Source: Thioalkalivibrio nitratireducens
GTDB taxonomy: Bacteria; Pseudomonadota; Gammaproteobacteria; Ectothiorhodospirales; Ectothiorhodospiraceae
Length of the DNA stretch: 45,771 nucleotides
Assembly (NCBI GenBank): GCA_011390385.1
Contig: JAABSN010000006.1
Span: forward strand, 1-45,771
Direction: 5' to 3'
Positions 16,393-24,034 of the stretch are shown one piece after another. Position numbers and translations under genes: made by a program. The notes beneath the pieces are model-generated. The model was not told the DNA's origin and searched no databases. It was given only the letters and a program-made list of their open reading frames with translations. The stretch's first letter is position 1. Every line of letters begins with the position of its first letter.

Positions 16393-19092
16393 ATGCCACA
16401 AGCCGAAGAGAGCACGGCCAGCGCCACCCTTTCCGGGCGCGAGCTGGCCCGAAAGCGCCGAAAGGCGATGGCTTTGCATGGCAAGTCCGCATTCGTGAAG
16501 TCCGCGGCCGCCAGGCAAGAGGCATCGCCTCGTCGGGCATCCGCGGCGGTTGCGAGACCAGCCGTATCCAGTCAGCCTGCGCCGCCTCCCTCGGAGGTCG
16601 TCGAAGCGATGCAAGCGGTCGCGGCTCCGGGCCGGAAGGCCGCTCAGGCGCGTCGACAGGCCCTCAGTCAATCCGGCAAGGCCGCAGTCAAGGCCGCCGC
16701 CAGCCGACCCAGTGGTCGTCAGCGTCCTGCCCCTGGCTCGGAGAACCCGACCGCCATGGCCGCGAGCGCTCGCGGCGACTGCGGATGCGCCGAGGGAACA
16801 CCCTGTGACTGCCAGGACACCCCTGAGCGGATCCCTGCCACACAGCGGGAGTCGCAACATGCGACGCCCAGGCCCGCTGCGTCCATCGAGACGTCCAAGA
16901 CCCCGATGAACCCGCTCCCCAAGGGCCGTGCCCTTGCGCGTGCCCGCCGCGAAGCGCTTGCGCAGAGCGGCAAGGCCGGACTCGTGCGTGCCAACCATCT
17001 GGCCCGGGTCGCGGTCGCGATGCCTGACCAGGACTGGCAGTCCGCAATGTCGACGGGCGCCACCGGACGGCAGATTGCAATGCAGCGTCGGAAGGTGCAG
17101 TCGCTGACCGGTCGCGCCACTGCGGCGAAGACCACCAAGCCGAGCAAGCGGCCGAGTGGCCGGGTACGTGCCCGCCTCGAAATACCAGCGCCTCCAAAAG
17201 TCGCCGAAGGGCACACCCTGTCCGGCCAGACCGTCACCGGTACCATGGTCGAACGCAGCAAGAAACTCACCGGCAACGAATCCGGGGTCTGCAGGGAAAT
17301 AACCGGTACGGAATACATCGGTGCAGAACTGTTCGAGCAGCAATGCACCACCCGCCCCCAGCCTGCGCCGACCAAGGTCGGAGTCAGTTCGACCAGTCGC
17401 GAGCACAAGGTAACGGGAACCGAAGTCGGGCGTTCGAACCGGGTGACGGGTGACGAACTGGGTGCCTGCAAGGGCATCACGGGGACGGAATATCTCGCAA
17501 CGCAGCACTTCGACGAGTTCTGCGCAACCAAGCCCCCGTTGGCACCAGCGAAGACCGGTACTGTCGATACGTCGAAGGGCCAATCGGTCACGGGCACCGT
17601 GGTGAGCCACTCCTCGCGCGTCACCGGCAACGAGTACGGAGCCAACCGCTTCGTGACCGGCACCGGCTACACGCTTCCGACCGATACTGCGCGCGCCCCC
17701 GAGAAGGTGGTGGTATCCCATACCGCGCATGGCGGAACGGTCACCGGAACGACGGTCGGCCACAGCGAGCGGATTACCGGGGATGAACAGGGTGCCTGTC
17801 GCGGTATTACCGGCACCGAATACCTGTCTGCGGAGCAGTTCCAGGCCGAATGCAAGACGACCGCTCCCGCCACGCCGCGCAAGGTCAGCGTGATGCTCTC
17901 CCGAGGGCAACAGCCCGTCTCGGGAACCGAGGTCGGCCGGTCCGCAAAGGTTACCGGAAATGAAGCTGGGTCCTGCCGCGAAATTTCCGGGAATCAGTAT
18001 TTCACCGCGTCCGACTTCGGCGATCTGTGCAATGTCAACGGCCCCCGCAAGGTCGAGACCATGCAGACGCTTGCCGGGCGGACGGTGACCGGCACGGAGG
18101 TCCACCGCAACCCAAAAATGTCCGGTGACGACAAGGGGGGGTGCAAGCCCGTCACCGGAATCGATTACGTCAGCGCAGACGAACTCAAGTCGGTCTGCGC
18201 CGACAGCACCCCAGTAGCAGCGATCGAGAAGGTTGCAGTCGACAAGACCTGGCGCGGTCAGTCGATTACCGGCAGCCCGGTAGGGCGTGGCCCGAAGGTT
18301 ACGGGCGACGAGTCCGGTGGCTGCTCTCCGATCAGCGGCACACCCTACATCGGCCGCGGCCAGTACGGCACTTTCTGTGAAGCGCCGGCAGTGGCGGCAC
18401 AGGAAGCGGTGATCAGTTCCAGCGCTCTCATCCCGGCCACCGCCGTAACCGGCGATCGTCCGGGAGCCGGGGGCTCGGTGATGACCGGCGACGAACGCGG
18501 TGCCTGCGAGCCCGTCAGTGGCACGCCGTATGTCGGCGTCGACAACGTTGGATCGGAATGCATGACCAGCGGCCGCTTCGTTTCCCGGACACAACAATGG
18601 GACGAACCTGCACGCCCTGCCCCGCCCGCGGATTTCAGCATCCAATCGCCGGCACGGGTGGCACAGCAGCGGCGCATCGAAGAGATCACCGGGACTGCAT
18701 ACAGCAGCGAGCGGATCACCGGACCCGTCAACAAGGCGACCGGCCTGATTACCGGCACCCCCGAATTTCGGCATCGTGACTCGGTGGACGTGCAGGCAAT
18801 CGAGCAGGAGACGATCGCCGCCGCGCACCGCTTGACCGGCGAGGGCAGCGAGGCCGGACGCAAGATCACCGGGGATTCCTGGGATTCATCCAGCCGCGTG
18901 ACCGGGACCGCCGGGGCTTCCAGCATGATGCGCAACCAGTCGATGCGTGGCCAGCCCCGTGGCGAGGGAGCCAGCGCCCGGCGCTTCCGCGAGGTCGAGC
19001 AACCCGCGGCACCCGAAAGTCGGGTCACGGGTTCCTCCGGCAATTACGGCAAGGGTGTTCTCGTAACACTCTCCGGCGGCGCACGCGGTTGA
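16393..19092 (+). CDS. csoS2: Carboxysome scaffold protein CsoS2 (probable A and B forms)
   Basis: 899-residue, largely disordered protein linking RuBisCO to the shell. Four N-terminal repeats of the GRxxAxxRRxxxxxxGKA type lie at about residues 14-33, 80-97, 177-195 and 224-241; in the family these bind RuBisCO. From about residue 277 come seven middle repeats, each with TGT/TGxE/TGTxY elements and mostly two Cys; the third has no Cys. The C-terminal region ends GKGVLVTLSGGARG. The ATG at 16393 has CGAGG upstream. Codons at 18109-18117 form a slippery site in the sixth middle repeat, and -1 slippage would end the protein after about 578 residues. Residues 130-140 form a Cys-rich patch (CGCAEGTPCDC). 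Confidence 0.98.
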   Translation: MPQAEESTASATLSGRELARKRRKAMALHGKSAFVKSAAARQEASPRRASAAVARPAVSSQPAPPPSEVVEAMQAVAAPGRKAAQARRQALSQSGKAAVKAAASRPSGRQRPAPGSENPTAMAASARGDCGCAEGTPCDCQDTPERIPATQRESQHATPRPAASIETSKTPMNPLPKGRALARARREALAQSGKAGLVRANHLARVAVAMPDQDWQSAMSTGATGRQIAMQRRKVQSLTGRATAAKTTKPSKRPSGRVRARLEIPAPPKVAEGHTLSGQTVTGTMVERSKKLTGNESGVCREITGTEYIGAELFEQQCTTRPQPAPTKVGVSSTSREHKVTGTEVGRSNRVTGDELGACKGITGTEYLATQHFDEFCATKPPLAPAKTGTVDTSKGQSVTGTVVSHSSRVTGNEYGANRFVTGTGYTLPTDTARAPEKVVVSHTAHGGTVTGTTVGHSERITGDEQGACRGITGTEYLSAEQFQAECKTTAPATPRKVSVMLSRGQQPVSGTEVGRSAKVTGNEAGSCREISGNQYFTASDFGDLCNVNGPRKVETMQTLAGRTVTGTEVHRNPKMSGDDKGGCKPVTGIDYVSADELKSVCADSTPVAAIEKVAVDKTWRGQSITGSPVGRGPKVTGDESGGCSPISGTPYIGRGQYGTFCEAPAVAAQEAVISSSALIPATAVTGDRPGAGGSVMTGDERGACEPVSGTPYVGVDNVGSECMTSGRFVSRTQQWDEPARPAPPADFSIQSPARVAQQRRIEEITGTAYSSERITGPVNKATGLITGTPEFRHRDSVDVQAIEQETIAAAHRLTGEGSEAGRKITGDSWDSSSRVTGTAGASSMMRNQSMRGQPRGEGASARRFREVEQPAAPESRVTGSSGNYGKGVLVTLSGGARG
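18096..18159 (+). promoter_or_regulatory. Predicted programmed -1 ribosomal frameshift signal in csoS2
   Basis: The slippery heptamer C_CCA_AAA (18111-18117) is in the exact X_XXY_YYZ phase of the csoS2 frame. GGAGG (18096-18100) ends 10 nt upstream, like the stimulatory SD of dnaX. TCCGGTGAC (18121-18129) pairs perfectly with GTCACCGGA (18151-18159). After a -1 shift the frame reads Asn-Val-Arg and stops at TGA 18126-18128. The product would be about 578 residues (CsoS2A), against 899 for the unshifted form (CsoS2B). Two CsoS2 forms made this way are known in Halothiobacillus. Confidence 0.8.
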
Positions 19093-19102
19093 GGAAAGAC
19101 GA

Positions 19103-20617
19103 GTGAACACGCGCAAACGACTCGCTGCGATGCGCCGGGCGGGGGCAATGCCGGACCAGGCAGCGCCTCCCCCGCCGAATCCGGCCTGTGTGGTCGCCGC
19201 TGACCAGCGCTGCGAGCATTCGCTGGTCGACCGCGAGCTGAATCGTCGCATGTTCGAGTACGAAGAAGGTGTGCGGGGACGCTTCACGGCGATTGTCGGC
19301 ACCCTGAAGACGCTCTCCGATTGCCGGCATACACTCGATTTCGTGGATCAGGCGCAGCAGATTGCGCACGAACGACTTGGTTTCGAATTGCCCGGGGAAT
19401 TCCTGGAGGATGCCTGGGTCGCCGGACTCAATCTGCGTGCCCTGCACGCCTATTGTACCTTCCGCGCATTCAAGGCCTGCGTCGATCGGGCGCACCTCGA
19501 TCAGCAGCCACTATGCGAACGCTCCCTGCTGGATTCCGGTTTCATCCAGTCCTGTGGCTATCACACCGTGGACATCAGCCCATGCGCTGATGGACGCCTG
19601 CAAGGCCTGGTGCCTTTCATATTCCGCATGGCGCCGAATGACGCCGTTTATGTCAAGGCGTACGCCGGGGCCCTGTTCGACATCGAAGCGGATGTTGCCG
19701 ACTGGACCCAGCGCGAACTGCATCGTCTGACCGGCGGCATTCCCGGTGGCGAAGAGGGCAATTATCTCAAGATCGCCGTCTACCACTTCAGTACCTCCAA
19801 TCCTGCTCACGAGGGCTGTGCCGCGCACGGAAGCAACGAAAGACAGGCGACCGAGCTCGCACTCGAGCGGCTGAACGAACTTCGTGCAGCGATCGACAAT
19901 ACCTTTGGCCTGGGTGCTGCACCCGATATCCTGCTGGTTGGAGTCGATACCGACATCGATGCCATCCGCGTGCATCTGCCGGATGCCAATGGTGACATCA
20001 GCCCACATCGATATGTGGAAAGCTTCCGCCTTTATCAGGAAACACTCGGGTTGAACACGGCTGATGCTCGGGCGTACATCGAGAGCACCGTTGCCAAGGC
20101 CGAACAGGCCAACGGCTGGGCGCGTGGCGCGGGGACGACTCCCCCCGGTATCCGTCGCCTGATTCTCCACCTGCTCGAGGCAAACCTCTCGCAGATCGAA
20201 TACGTGATCCAGCACCACGCGGGACGTTACCAGGTCATTGGCCATAACGAACGCTTCATCTGTGTTGGCGAGGCCATGAGCGAACTCCAGTTGCGCAACA
20301 AGTTCTATTTCGCGCACCTCGACACCGTCGAGGAAGGTGCCAATGACATGGATGTAGGGATCCGGATTTTTACCGGGCTCAATATCCGGCACGGTCTTGG
20401 CATTCCGATCCTGGTTCACTTCCACTATTCCTCGCATGTGCCGGGTGCGCGCGAGCGTGCGGTGCAACGCTGCAAACGCGTGAAGGCCGCCGTTGAGTCG
20501 CGCTATCCGAAGCTCCACGAGAACCAGCAGCTGTTTTGTCAGATGGCGGTCAGTGATCTCCACGGCAACGAACGCTGTACCTTTGTTGAGAATGAAACCG
20601 AAATGGTCACGCATTAG
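19103..20617 (+). CDS. csoSCA: Carboxysomal carbonic anhydrase CsoSCA (CsoS3)
   Basis: 504 residues. Converts bicarbonate to CO2 inside the carboxysome for RuBisCO. The zinc ligands fit the family pattern: Cys161 (DISPCADGRLQ), His228 (AVYHFSTSN) and Cys239 (AHEGCAAHGSN), with Asp163/Arg165 as the usual partner pair. The N-terminal about 50 residues look disordered and Pro/Ala/Arg-rich, as in homologues that dock to RuBisCO. GTG start at 19103 with GAGGAAA upstream, 10 bp after the csoS2 stop. This is the expected third cso gene. Confidence 0.98.
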   Translation: MNTRKRLAAMRRAGAMPDQAAPPPPNPACVVAADQRCEHSLVDRELNRRMFEYEEGVRGRFTAIVGTLKTLSDCRHTLDFVDQAQQIAHERLGFELPGEFLEDAWVAGLNLRALHAYCTFRAFKACVDRAHLDQQPLCERSLLDSGFIQSCGYHTVDISPCADGRLQGLVPFIFRMAPNDAVYVKAYAGALFDIEADVADWTQRELHRLTGGIPGGEEGNYLKIAVYHFSTSNPAHEGCAAHGSNERQATELALERLNELRAAIDNTFGLGAAPDILLVGVDTDIDAIRVHLPDANGDISPHRYVESFRLYQETLGLNTADARAYIESTVAKAEQANGWARGAGTTPPGIRRLILHLLEANLSQIEYVIQHHAGRYQVIGHNERFICVGEAMSELQLRNKFYFAHLDTVEEGANDMDVGIRIFTGLNIRHGLGIPILVHFHYSSHVPGARERAVQRCKRVKAAVESRYPKLHENQQLFCQMAVSDLHGNERCTFVENETEMVTH

Positions 20618-20643
20618 ATGAACAGGTCTCCCGGAACAGCACG

Positions 20644-20901
20644 ATGAAGATCATGCGGGTTGAAAAGACGCTGGTTTCCACCAACCGCATCGATGCGTTT
20701 GGTCACCGCCCCCTGCTCGTGGTGCAGGAGAAGGAGGGCGGTTCCCGTAGCGTGGCGGTCGACGCGGTGGGCTGTATCCCGGGCGACTGGGTCATCTGTG
20801 TCGGTTCGTCGGCGGCACGAGAAGCCGCCGGCAGCAAGGAATTCCCGTCCGACCTCACGATCGTCGGGATCATCGACCATTGGGGTGGAGAGAGCGCCTG
20901 A
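20644..20901 (+). CDS. csoS4A: Carboxysome shell vertex protein CsoS4A
   Basis: 85-residue bacterial microcompartment vertex (BMV/EutN-CcmL type) protein forming pentamers that cap the icosahedral shell. MKIMRVEKTLVSTNRIDAFGHRPLLVVQEKEGG, AVDAVGCIPGDWVICVGSSAAREAAGS and the C-terminal LTIVGIIDHW are characteristic. It lies 26 bp after csoSCA. Its TGA overlaps the next ATG by one base (TGATG), implying translational coupling to csoS4B. Confidence 0.97.
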   Translation: MKIMRVEKTLVSTNRIDAFGHRPLLVVQEKEGGSRSVAVDAVGCIPGDWVICVGSSAAREAAGSKEFPSDLTIVGIIDHWGGESA

Positions 20902-21146
20902 TGGAAATCATGCGCGTCACGGACGAATTGGTCTGCACCCGCAGGGTGCCTGGTCTCAAGGCGTCGTCGCTGCGGATATTGCGGAATCAGACGGGCGCTT
21001 TGTTCGTGGCGACCGACCCGGTCGGAGTCCCGCCAGGCAAATGGGTTTTCACTTCCAGCGGCAGTGCCGCCCGCTGGGTCATGCCGGATCCCAAGGTCAT
21101 GACAGACCTGACGATCTGCGGAATCATCGACCACTGGGAAGAGTGA
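20901..21146 (+). CDS. csoS4B: Carboxysome shell vertex protein CsoS4B
   Basis: 81-residue paralogue of CsoS4A: MEIMRVTDELVCTRRVPGLKASSLRILRNQTGALFVATDPVGVPPGKWVF, and C-terminal LTICGIIDHWEE. Pentameric vertex protein. Start at the ATG of the TGATG overlap; an in-frame upstream ATG at 20880 would lie inside csoS4A. Followed by an unusually long 149-bp spacer before csoS1C. Confidence 0.97.
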   Translation: MEIMRVTDELVCTRRVPGLKASSLRILRNQTGALFVATDPVGVPPGKWVFTSSGSAARWVMPDPKVMTDLTICGIIDHWEE

Positions 21147-21207
21147 TCGGAACGACACCGTCAACGGTTGTGCTGCAAAACGTTGGCTGGAAGGAAGATT
21201 GGCAGCA

Positions 21208-21291
21208 ATGGTCCTGATCAGTGCGGTTTCGCCTGGCAGTTGGTTTGGGCAGTACAGATCGCTTTTTAACGTTGTCTCTTTTAAGGAGTAA
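21208..21291 (+). other. Possible 27-codon leader ORF and promoter region upstream of csoS1C
   Basis: In the csoS4B-csoS1C gap, ATG 21208 (AAGGAAG 10 nt upstream) opens a 27-residue frame, MVLISAVSPGSWFGQYRSLF then NVVSFKE. Its TAA at 21289-21291 falls on the csoS1C SD. TTGGTT (21240-21245) and TTTTAA (21264-21269), 18 bp apart, could be a weak promoter. Whether the peptide is made is unknown. Confidence 0.3.
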
Positions 21292-21295
21292 TATT

Positions 21296-21592
21296 ATGGC
21301 TGAATATATGGGTATTGCCCTGGGCATGATTGAAACCCGTGGTCTCGTTCCCGCGATTGAAGCGGCGGACGCGATGACCAAGGCTGCCGAAGTCCGTCTG
21401 ATCGGTCGTCAGTTTGTCGGCGGCGGCTACGTGACCGTACTCGTGCGCGGCGAAACCGGTGCGGTGAATGCGGCCGTCCGCGCCGGCGCCGATGCCTGCG
21501 AGCGCGTCGGCGACGGCCTGGTGGCCGCACACATCATCGCCCGTGTACACAACGAAGTGGAAGGCATTCTGCCCACCGCTCCGTCCGCCTAA
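21296..21592 (+). CDS. csoS1C: Carboxysome shell hexamer protein CsoS1 (first copy)
   Basis: 98-residue single-domain BMC-H protein that tiles the shell facets as hexamers; the central pore is lined by the FVGGGYVTV loop. MAEYMGIALGMIETRGLVPAIEAADAMTKAAEVRLIGRQF is nearly identical to its two neighbours. It differs from them only at the extreme N-terminus (MAEYM) and a few other residues. Strong SD AAGGAG before the ATG. The name follows the usual C-A-B order of cso loci, so it is positional. Confidence 0.97.
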   Translation: MAEYMGIALGMIETRGLVPAIEAADAMTKAAEVRLIGRQFVGGGYVTVLVRGETGAVNAAVRAGADACERVGDGLVAAHIIARVHNEVEGILPTAPSA

Positions 21593-21632
21593 CCCACCCA
21601 TCCCGAAGTCTGTTTTCTAGGAGCTTAAAGAA

Positions 21633-21929
21633 ATGGCAAATGCGACTGGTATTGCCCTGGGCATGATCGAAACCCGCGGTCTGGTTCCAGCAATCGAAGC
21701 GGCGGACGCGATGACCAAAGCCGCTGAAGTGCGTCTGATCGGTCGTCAGTTCGTCGGTGGCGGCTACGTTACCGTGCTCGTGCGCGGCGAAACCGGTGCG
21801 GTGAATGCGGCCGTCCGCGCCGGCGCCGATGCCTGCGAGCGCGTCGGCGACGGCCTGGTGGCCGCGCACATCATCGCCCGCGTGCACAGTGAAGTGGAAG
21901 GCATCCTGCCAACCGCTCCGTCCGCCTGA
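21633..21929 (+). CDS. csoS1A: Carboxysome shell hexamer protein CsoS1 (second copy)
   Basis: 98-residue BMC-H shell protein, MANATGIALGMIETRG..., C-terminus VHSEVEGILPTAPSA. It shares an uninterrupted 89-bp identical stretch with the first copy (21440-21528 versus 21777-21865), which suggests recent duplication or gene conversion. Its own SD TAGGAG is upstream, 40 bp after the first copy. Functionally a facet protein forming pores thought to pass bicarbonate and 3-phosphoglycerate/RuBP. Confidence 0.97.
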   Translation: MANATGIALGMIETRGLVPAIEAADAMTKAAEVRLIGRQFVGGGYVTVLVRGETGAVNAAVRAGADACERVGDGLVAAHIIARVHSEVEGILPTAPSA

Positions 21930-21972
21930 AACCCAGGCTCGCGGATCCCTCAAACGGTAATGGAGAAGGTTC

Positions 21973-22311
21973 ATGGCTAACGTGGCTGGAATTGCCCTTG
22001 GCATGATTGAAACCCGCGGTCTGGTTCCAGCGATCGAAGCGGCGGACGCGATGACCAAGGCTGCCGAAGTCCGGTTGATCGGGCGTCAGTTCGTCGGCGG
22101 TGGCTACGTCACCGTGCTCGTCCGCGGTGAAACCGGCGCAGTGAATGCGGCCGTCCGCGCTGGCGCCGATGCCTGCGAGCGCGTCGGTGACGGCCTGGTC
22201 GCGGCACACATCATCGCCCGTGTACACAACGAGGTCGAAGGCATTCTGCCCACCGACCCGTCCGCCACCGGCGGTGGCCGTGACGCCGAGCTCACCTCGA
22301 CGCAAAGCTAG
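21973..22311 (+). CDS. csoS1B: Carboxysome shell hexamer protein CsoS1B (C-terminal extension)
   Basis: 112 residues: a BMC-H domain nearly identical to the two preceding genes plus a 14-residue tail (TGGGRDAELTSTQS) after PTDPSA. The tail is the feature that marks CsoS1B in other species. MANVAGIALGMIETRG start with GAGAAGG upstream. 12 bp before the bacterioferritin-like gene. A minor shell component in characterised carboxysomes. Confidence 0.96.
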   Translation: MANVAGIALGMIETRGLVPAIEAADAMTKAAEVRLIGRQFVGGGYVTVLVRGETGAVNAAVRAGADACERVGDGLVAAHIIARVHNEVEGILPTDPSATGGGRDAELTSTQS

Positions 22312-22323
22312 GAACCGGGATCG

Positions 22324-22761
22324 ATGACTATCGATCCACGGACCATCGGCTGGCTGGGACGTGCACTCACCCACGAGATGAGTGCCGTCCAGCAGTACCT
22401 TGCCCAAAGTGTGCTTGCACGCCTGTGGGGAGACAAGGCACTGGCGTCGCATTTGCGCCACGAGGCCATCGAGGAACTCGAGCATGCCGAGCGCCTGATG
22501 GAACGGCTGATCCTGGCCGGTGTCGCGCCGTCGGCTGCTAATCTGGCGCCGGCGCGATTGGGGCGGAACGTGGATGATCTGCTCGCGGTGGATCGGGTTC
22601 TCGAAGCCGATGCGGTCAGGATTTACCGCGAGGCCGTAGCACATGCCCGGCGCATGCGTGACGAGGAGTCCGCCACGCTGCTCGAAGGCATCCTGCAGGA
22701 GGAACTGGCCCATGTTCAGGAAATCGACGGGTTGATGTCGGAACGGAATGGCAATGGCTGA
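22324..22761 (+). CDS. Bacterioferritin-like protein of the carboxysome locus
   Basis: 145-residue ferritin-like four-helix protein. Residue numbering matches bacterioferritin exactly for the diiron centre: Glu18, Glu51, His54, Glu94, Glu127 and His130 are all present. The axial haem ligand Met52 of bacterioferritin is replaced by Leu (EELEHAERL), so a haem-free iron oxidase/store is inferred. A gene of this family is common in alpha-carboxysome loci, but its role there is not settled (iron or redox control). It overlaps the acRAF start by up to 14 bp, implying coupled translation. Confidence 0.92.
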   Translation: MTIDPRTIGWLGRALTHEMSAVQQYLAQSVLARLWGDKALASHLRHEAIEELEHAERLMERLILAGVAPSAANLAPARLGRNVDDLLAVDRVLEADAVRIYREAVAHARRMRDEESATLLEGILQEELAHVQEIDGLMSERNGNG

Positions 22762-23023
22762 CCTCCCGGTTGGATGGGAAGTTCGGGGCCGACCGCCGGC
22801 ATTGTTCAAGCGCTTCGAATTCGAGCGTTATGGTCAAACCCGCGTATTCCTGGATGATCTCGCCGCGTTGACGGAAGAACTGGGTGTTCACCCTCAGAAC
22901 ATCAATTTCGGCACGACCTACGTGAACATCACGCTGGAGTCCGCCGATGGAGGCGATCCGGGGGACACGGAGCTCACACTTGCCGCGCGGATCAACGCGC
23001 TGCAGATGCCGACGGGAGATTGA
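22748..23023 (+). CDS. acRAF, alpha-carboxysome RuBisCO assembly factor (pterin carbinolamine dehydratase-like)
   Basis: 91-residue PCD-fold protein: WEVRGRPPALFKRFEFERYGQTRVFLDDLAALTEELGVHPQNINFGTTYVNITL. The dehydratase motif with paired histidines is not conserved (only one His before Pro), as in the acRAF group, which acts as a RuBisCO assembly chaperone rather than an enzyme. Start at ATG 22748 inside the 3' end of the bacterioferritin-like gene; ATG 22754 is equally possible. One base separates its TGA from the mcdA ATG. Confidence 0.9.
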   Translation: MAMADLPVGWEVRGRPPALFKRFEFERYGQTRVFLDDLAALTEELGVHPQNINFGTTYVNITLESADGGDPGDTELTLAARINALQMPTGD

Positions 23024-23024
23024 C

Positions 23025-23660
23025 ATGCCAACGCATGTCACGGCAGTGGTCAATCAGAAGGGCGGCGCAGGCAAGACGACACTGGCCATGAATCTCGCCG
23101 CAGGTCTTTCGCGCCGCGGTGAAACTGCGGTCATCGATCTCGATCCGCAAGGGTCGTCACGGCAGTGGGCGACCTTGGGCAGCGCCCCCTTCCCTGCTAC
23201 CGTGAAGCAGATGAGCGGCAAGTGGGATGCGCAATCGCTGCAGAAAGGCTTTCGAGCCTACCGCTATACGGTACTCGACTGCCCGCCTTCGCTCGACAGC
23301 CATGCTTCCCTGCAGGCGCTGCGTGCCTGTGACATTGCGCTGATTCCGATCCTGCCATCGCCGGTGGATCTGTGGGCAAGCCTTCGCTTGCCGCAGGAAA
23401 TCGCCGAGGCCCGGAAGGTGAACCGGAAACTCAGGGCCTTTCTGGTGCTCAACCAGATGGAGCCGCGCAGCGCACTTTCGGCGTCGATGCGCGAGGCGCT
23501 GGAAGAGTTCGACATCCCGGTTCTCGATGCCGTAATGCGCCGTAGAGCCGTGTACCGCGGGGCCGCACTCGACGGCGTATCGGTATACCAACTGGGTGGT
23601 CGGGGAACACAGGCTGCAGCCGAAATCGAAGCCATCATCAACGAGGTGATTGCAACATGA
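23025..23660 (+). CDS. mcdA: ParA-type ATPase, probable McdA (carboxysome positioning)
   Basis: 211 residues. The deviant Walker A motif KGGAGKTT is at residues 13-20 (VVNQKGGAGKTTLAMNLAAGL). Walker A' IDLDPQGSSRQWA and Walker B TVLDCPPSLDS are also present. ParA/MinD-type ATPases in cso loci bind the nucleoid and distribute carboxysomes between daughter cells. It overlaps the next, McdB-like gene by ATGA, the pairing expected of an McdAB system. The McdA name rests on context and partner, since orphan plasmid-type ParA would look similar. Confidence 0.92.
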   Translation: MPTHVTAVVNQKGGAGKTTLAMNLAAGLSRRGETAVIDLDPQGSSRQWATLGSAPFPATVKQMSGKWDAQSLQKGFRAYRYTVLDCPPSLDSHASLQALRACDIALIPILPSPVDLWASLRLPQEIAEARKVNRKLRAFLVLNQMEPRSALSASMREALEEFDIPVLDAVMRRRAVYRGAALDGVSVYQLGGRGTQAAAEIEAIINEVIAT

Positions 23661-24010
23661 CAACGACGAAAAACAAGCTTTCCGCGAGCGTACGCCAGGC
23701 CAAGGCAACTCAGAAACCGGAAGCGCAGGCCGAGGCCAAGGCGACTCAGAAACCGGAAGCGCAGGCCGAGGCCAAGGCACCAGCCAAGGTCGCGGCGACC
23801 ACCGCGGCTACGAACAAGGCCGCAACTGCGAACAAGGACGTACCGGCCAATGCGAAGCCGGCGGCAGGCCCGAAGGCCAAGACCGGATCGACCCCGAAAC
23901 AGCAGACCAAATCGCCCGCCCGGGCACAGGCCGCGCGCAAGAAATCGACCGCGGACACGGTTCCCGAAAGCGGCGGTGCGCTGTTCCCCGAGCGCGTCTG
24001 GCCGGACTGA
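23657..24010 (+). CDS. mcdB: McdB-like disordered adaptor for carboxysome positioning
   Basis: 117 residues, almost entirely Ala/Lys/Thr/Gln/Pro and predicted disordered. It ends GALFPERVWPD, and a C-terminal aromatic/Trp tail of this kind is a hallmark of alpha-McdB. The body contains a 36-bp in-frame tandem duplication (23702-23737, 23738-23773) giving KATQKPEAQAEA twice. McdB links carboxysomes to McdA and forms condensates in characterised systems. The start overlaps mcdA by 4 bp. The identification depends on position, composition and the C-terminal tail, as sequence conservation is low. Confidence 0.82.
   Translation: MTTTKNKLSASVRQAKATQKPEAQAEAKATQKPEAQAEAKAPAKVAATTAATNKAATANKDVPANAKPAAGPKAKTGSTPKQQTKSPARAQAARKKSTADTVPESGGALFPERVWPD
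23702..23773 (+). repeat. 36-bp tandem duplication inside mcdB-like gene
   Basis: Two direct 36-bp units (23702-23737 and 23738-23773) that differ at a single base and keep the frame (KATQKPEAQAEA x2). Typical of slippage or unequal exchange in a disordered coding region. Confidence 0.9.
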
Positions 24011-24034
24011 TGACAACCCAACAGGTGATGTGAG

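Noticed and set aside
17200..18600. Regularly spaced repeats suggesting a CRISPR array
   Set aside because: They are the coding middle repeats of CsoS2 (about 50-60 codons, degenerate at DNA level), not short identical repeats with unique spacers.
16258..18828. 856-codon minus-strand open frame opposite csoS2
   Set aside because: It lies antisense to a recognisable repeat protein, its composition (Gly/Arg/Asp-rich, no domain) follows from the codon bias of csoS2, and it has no SD.
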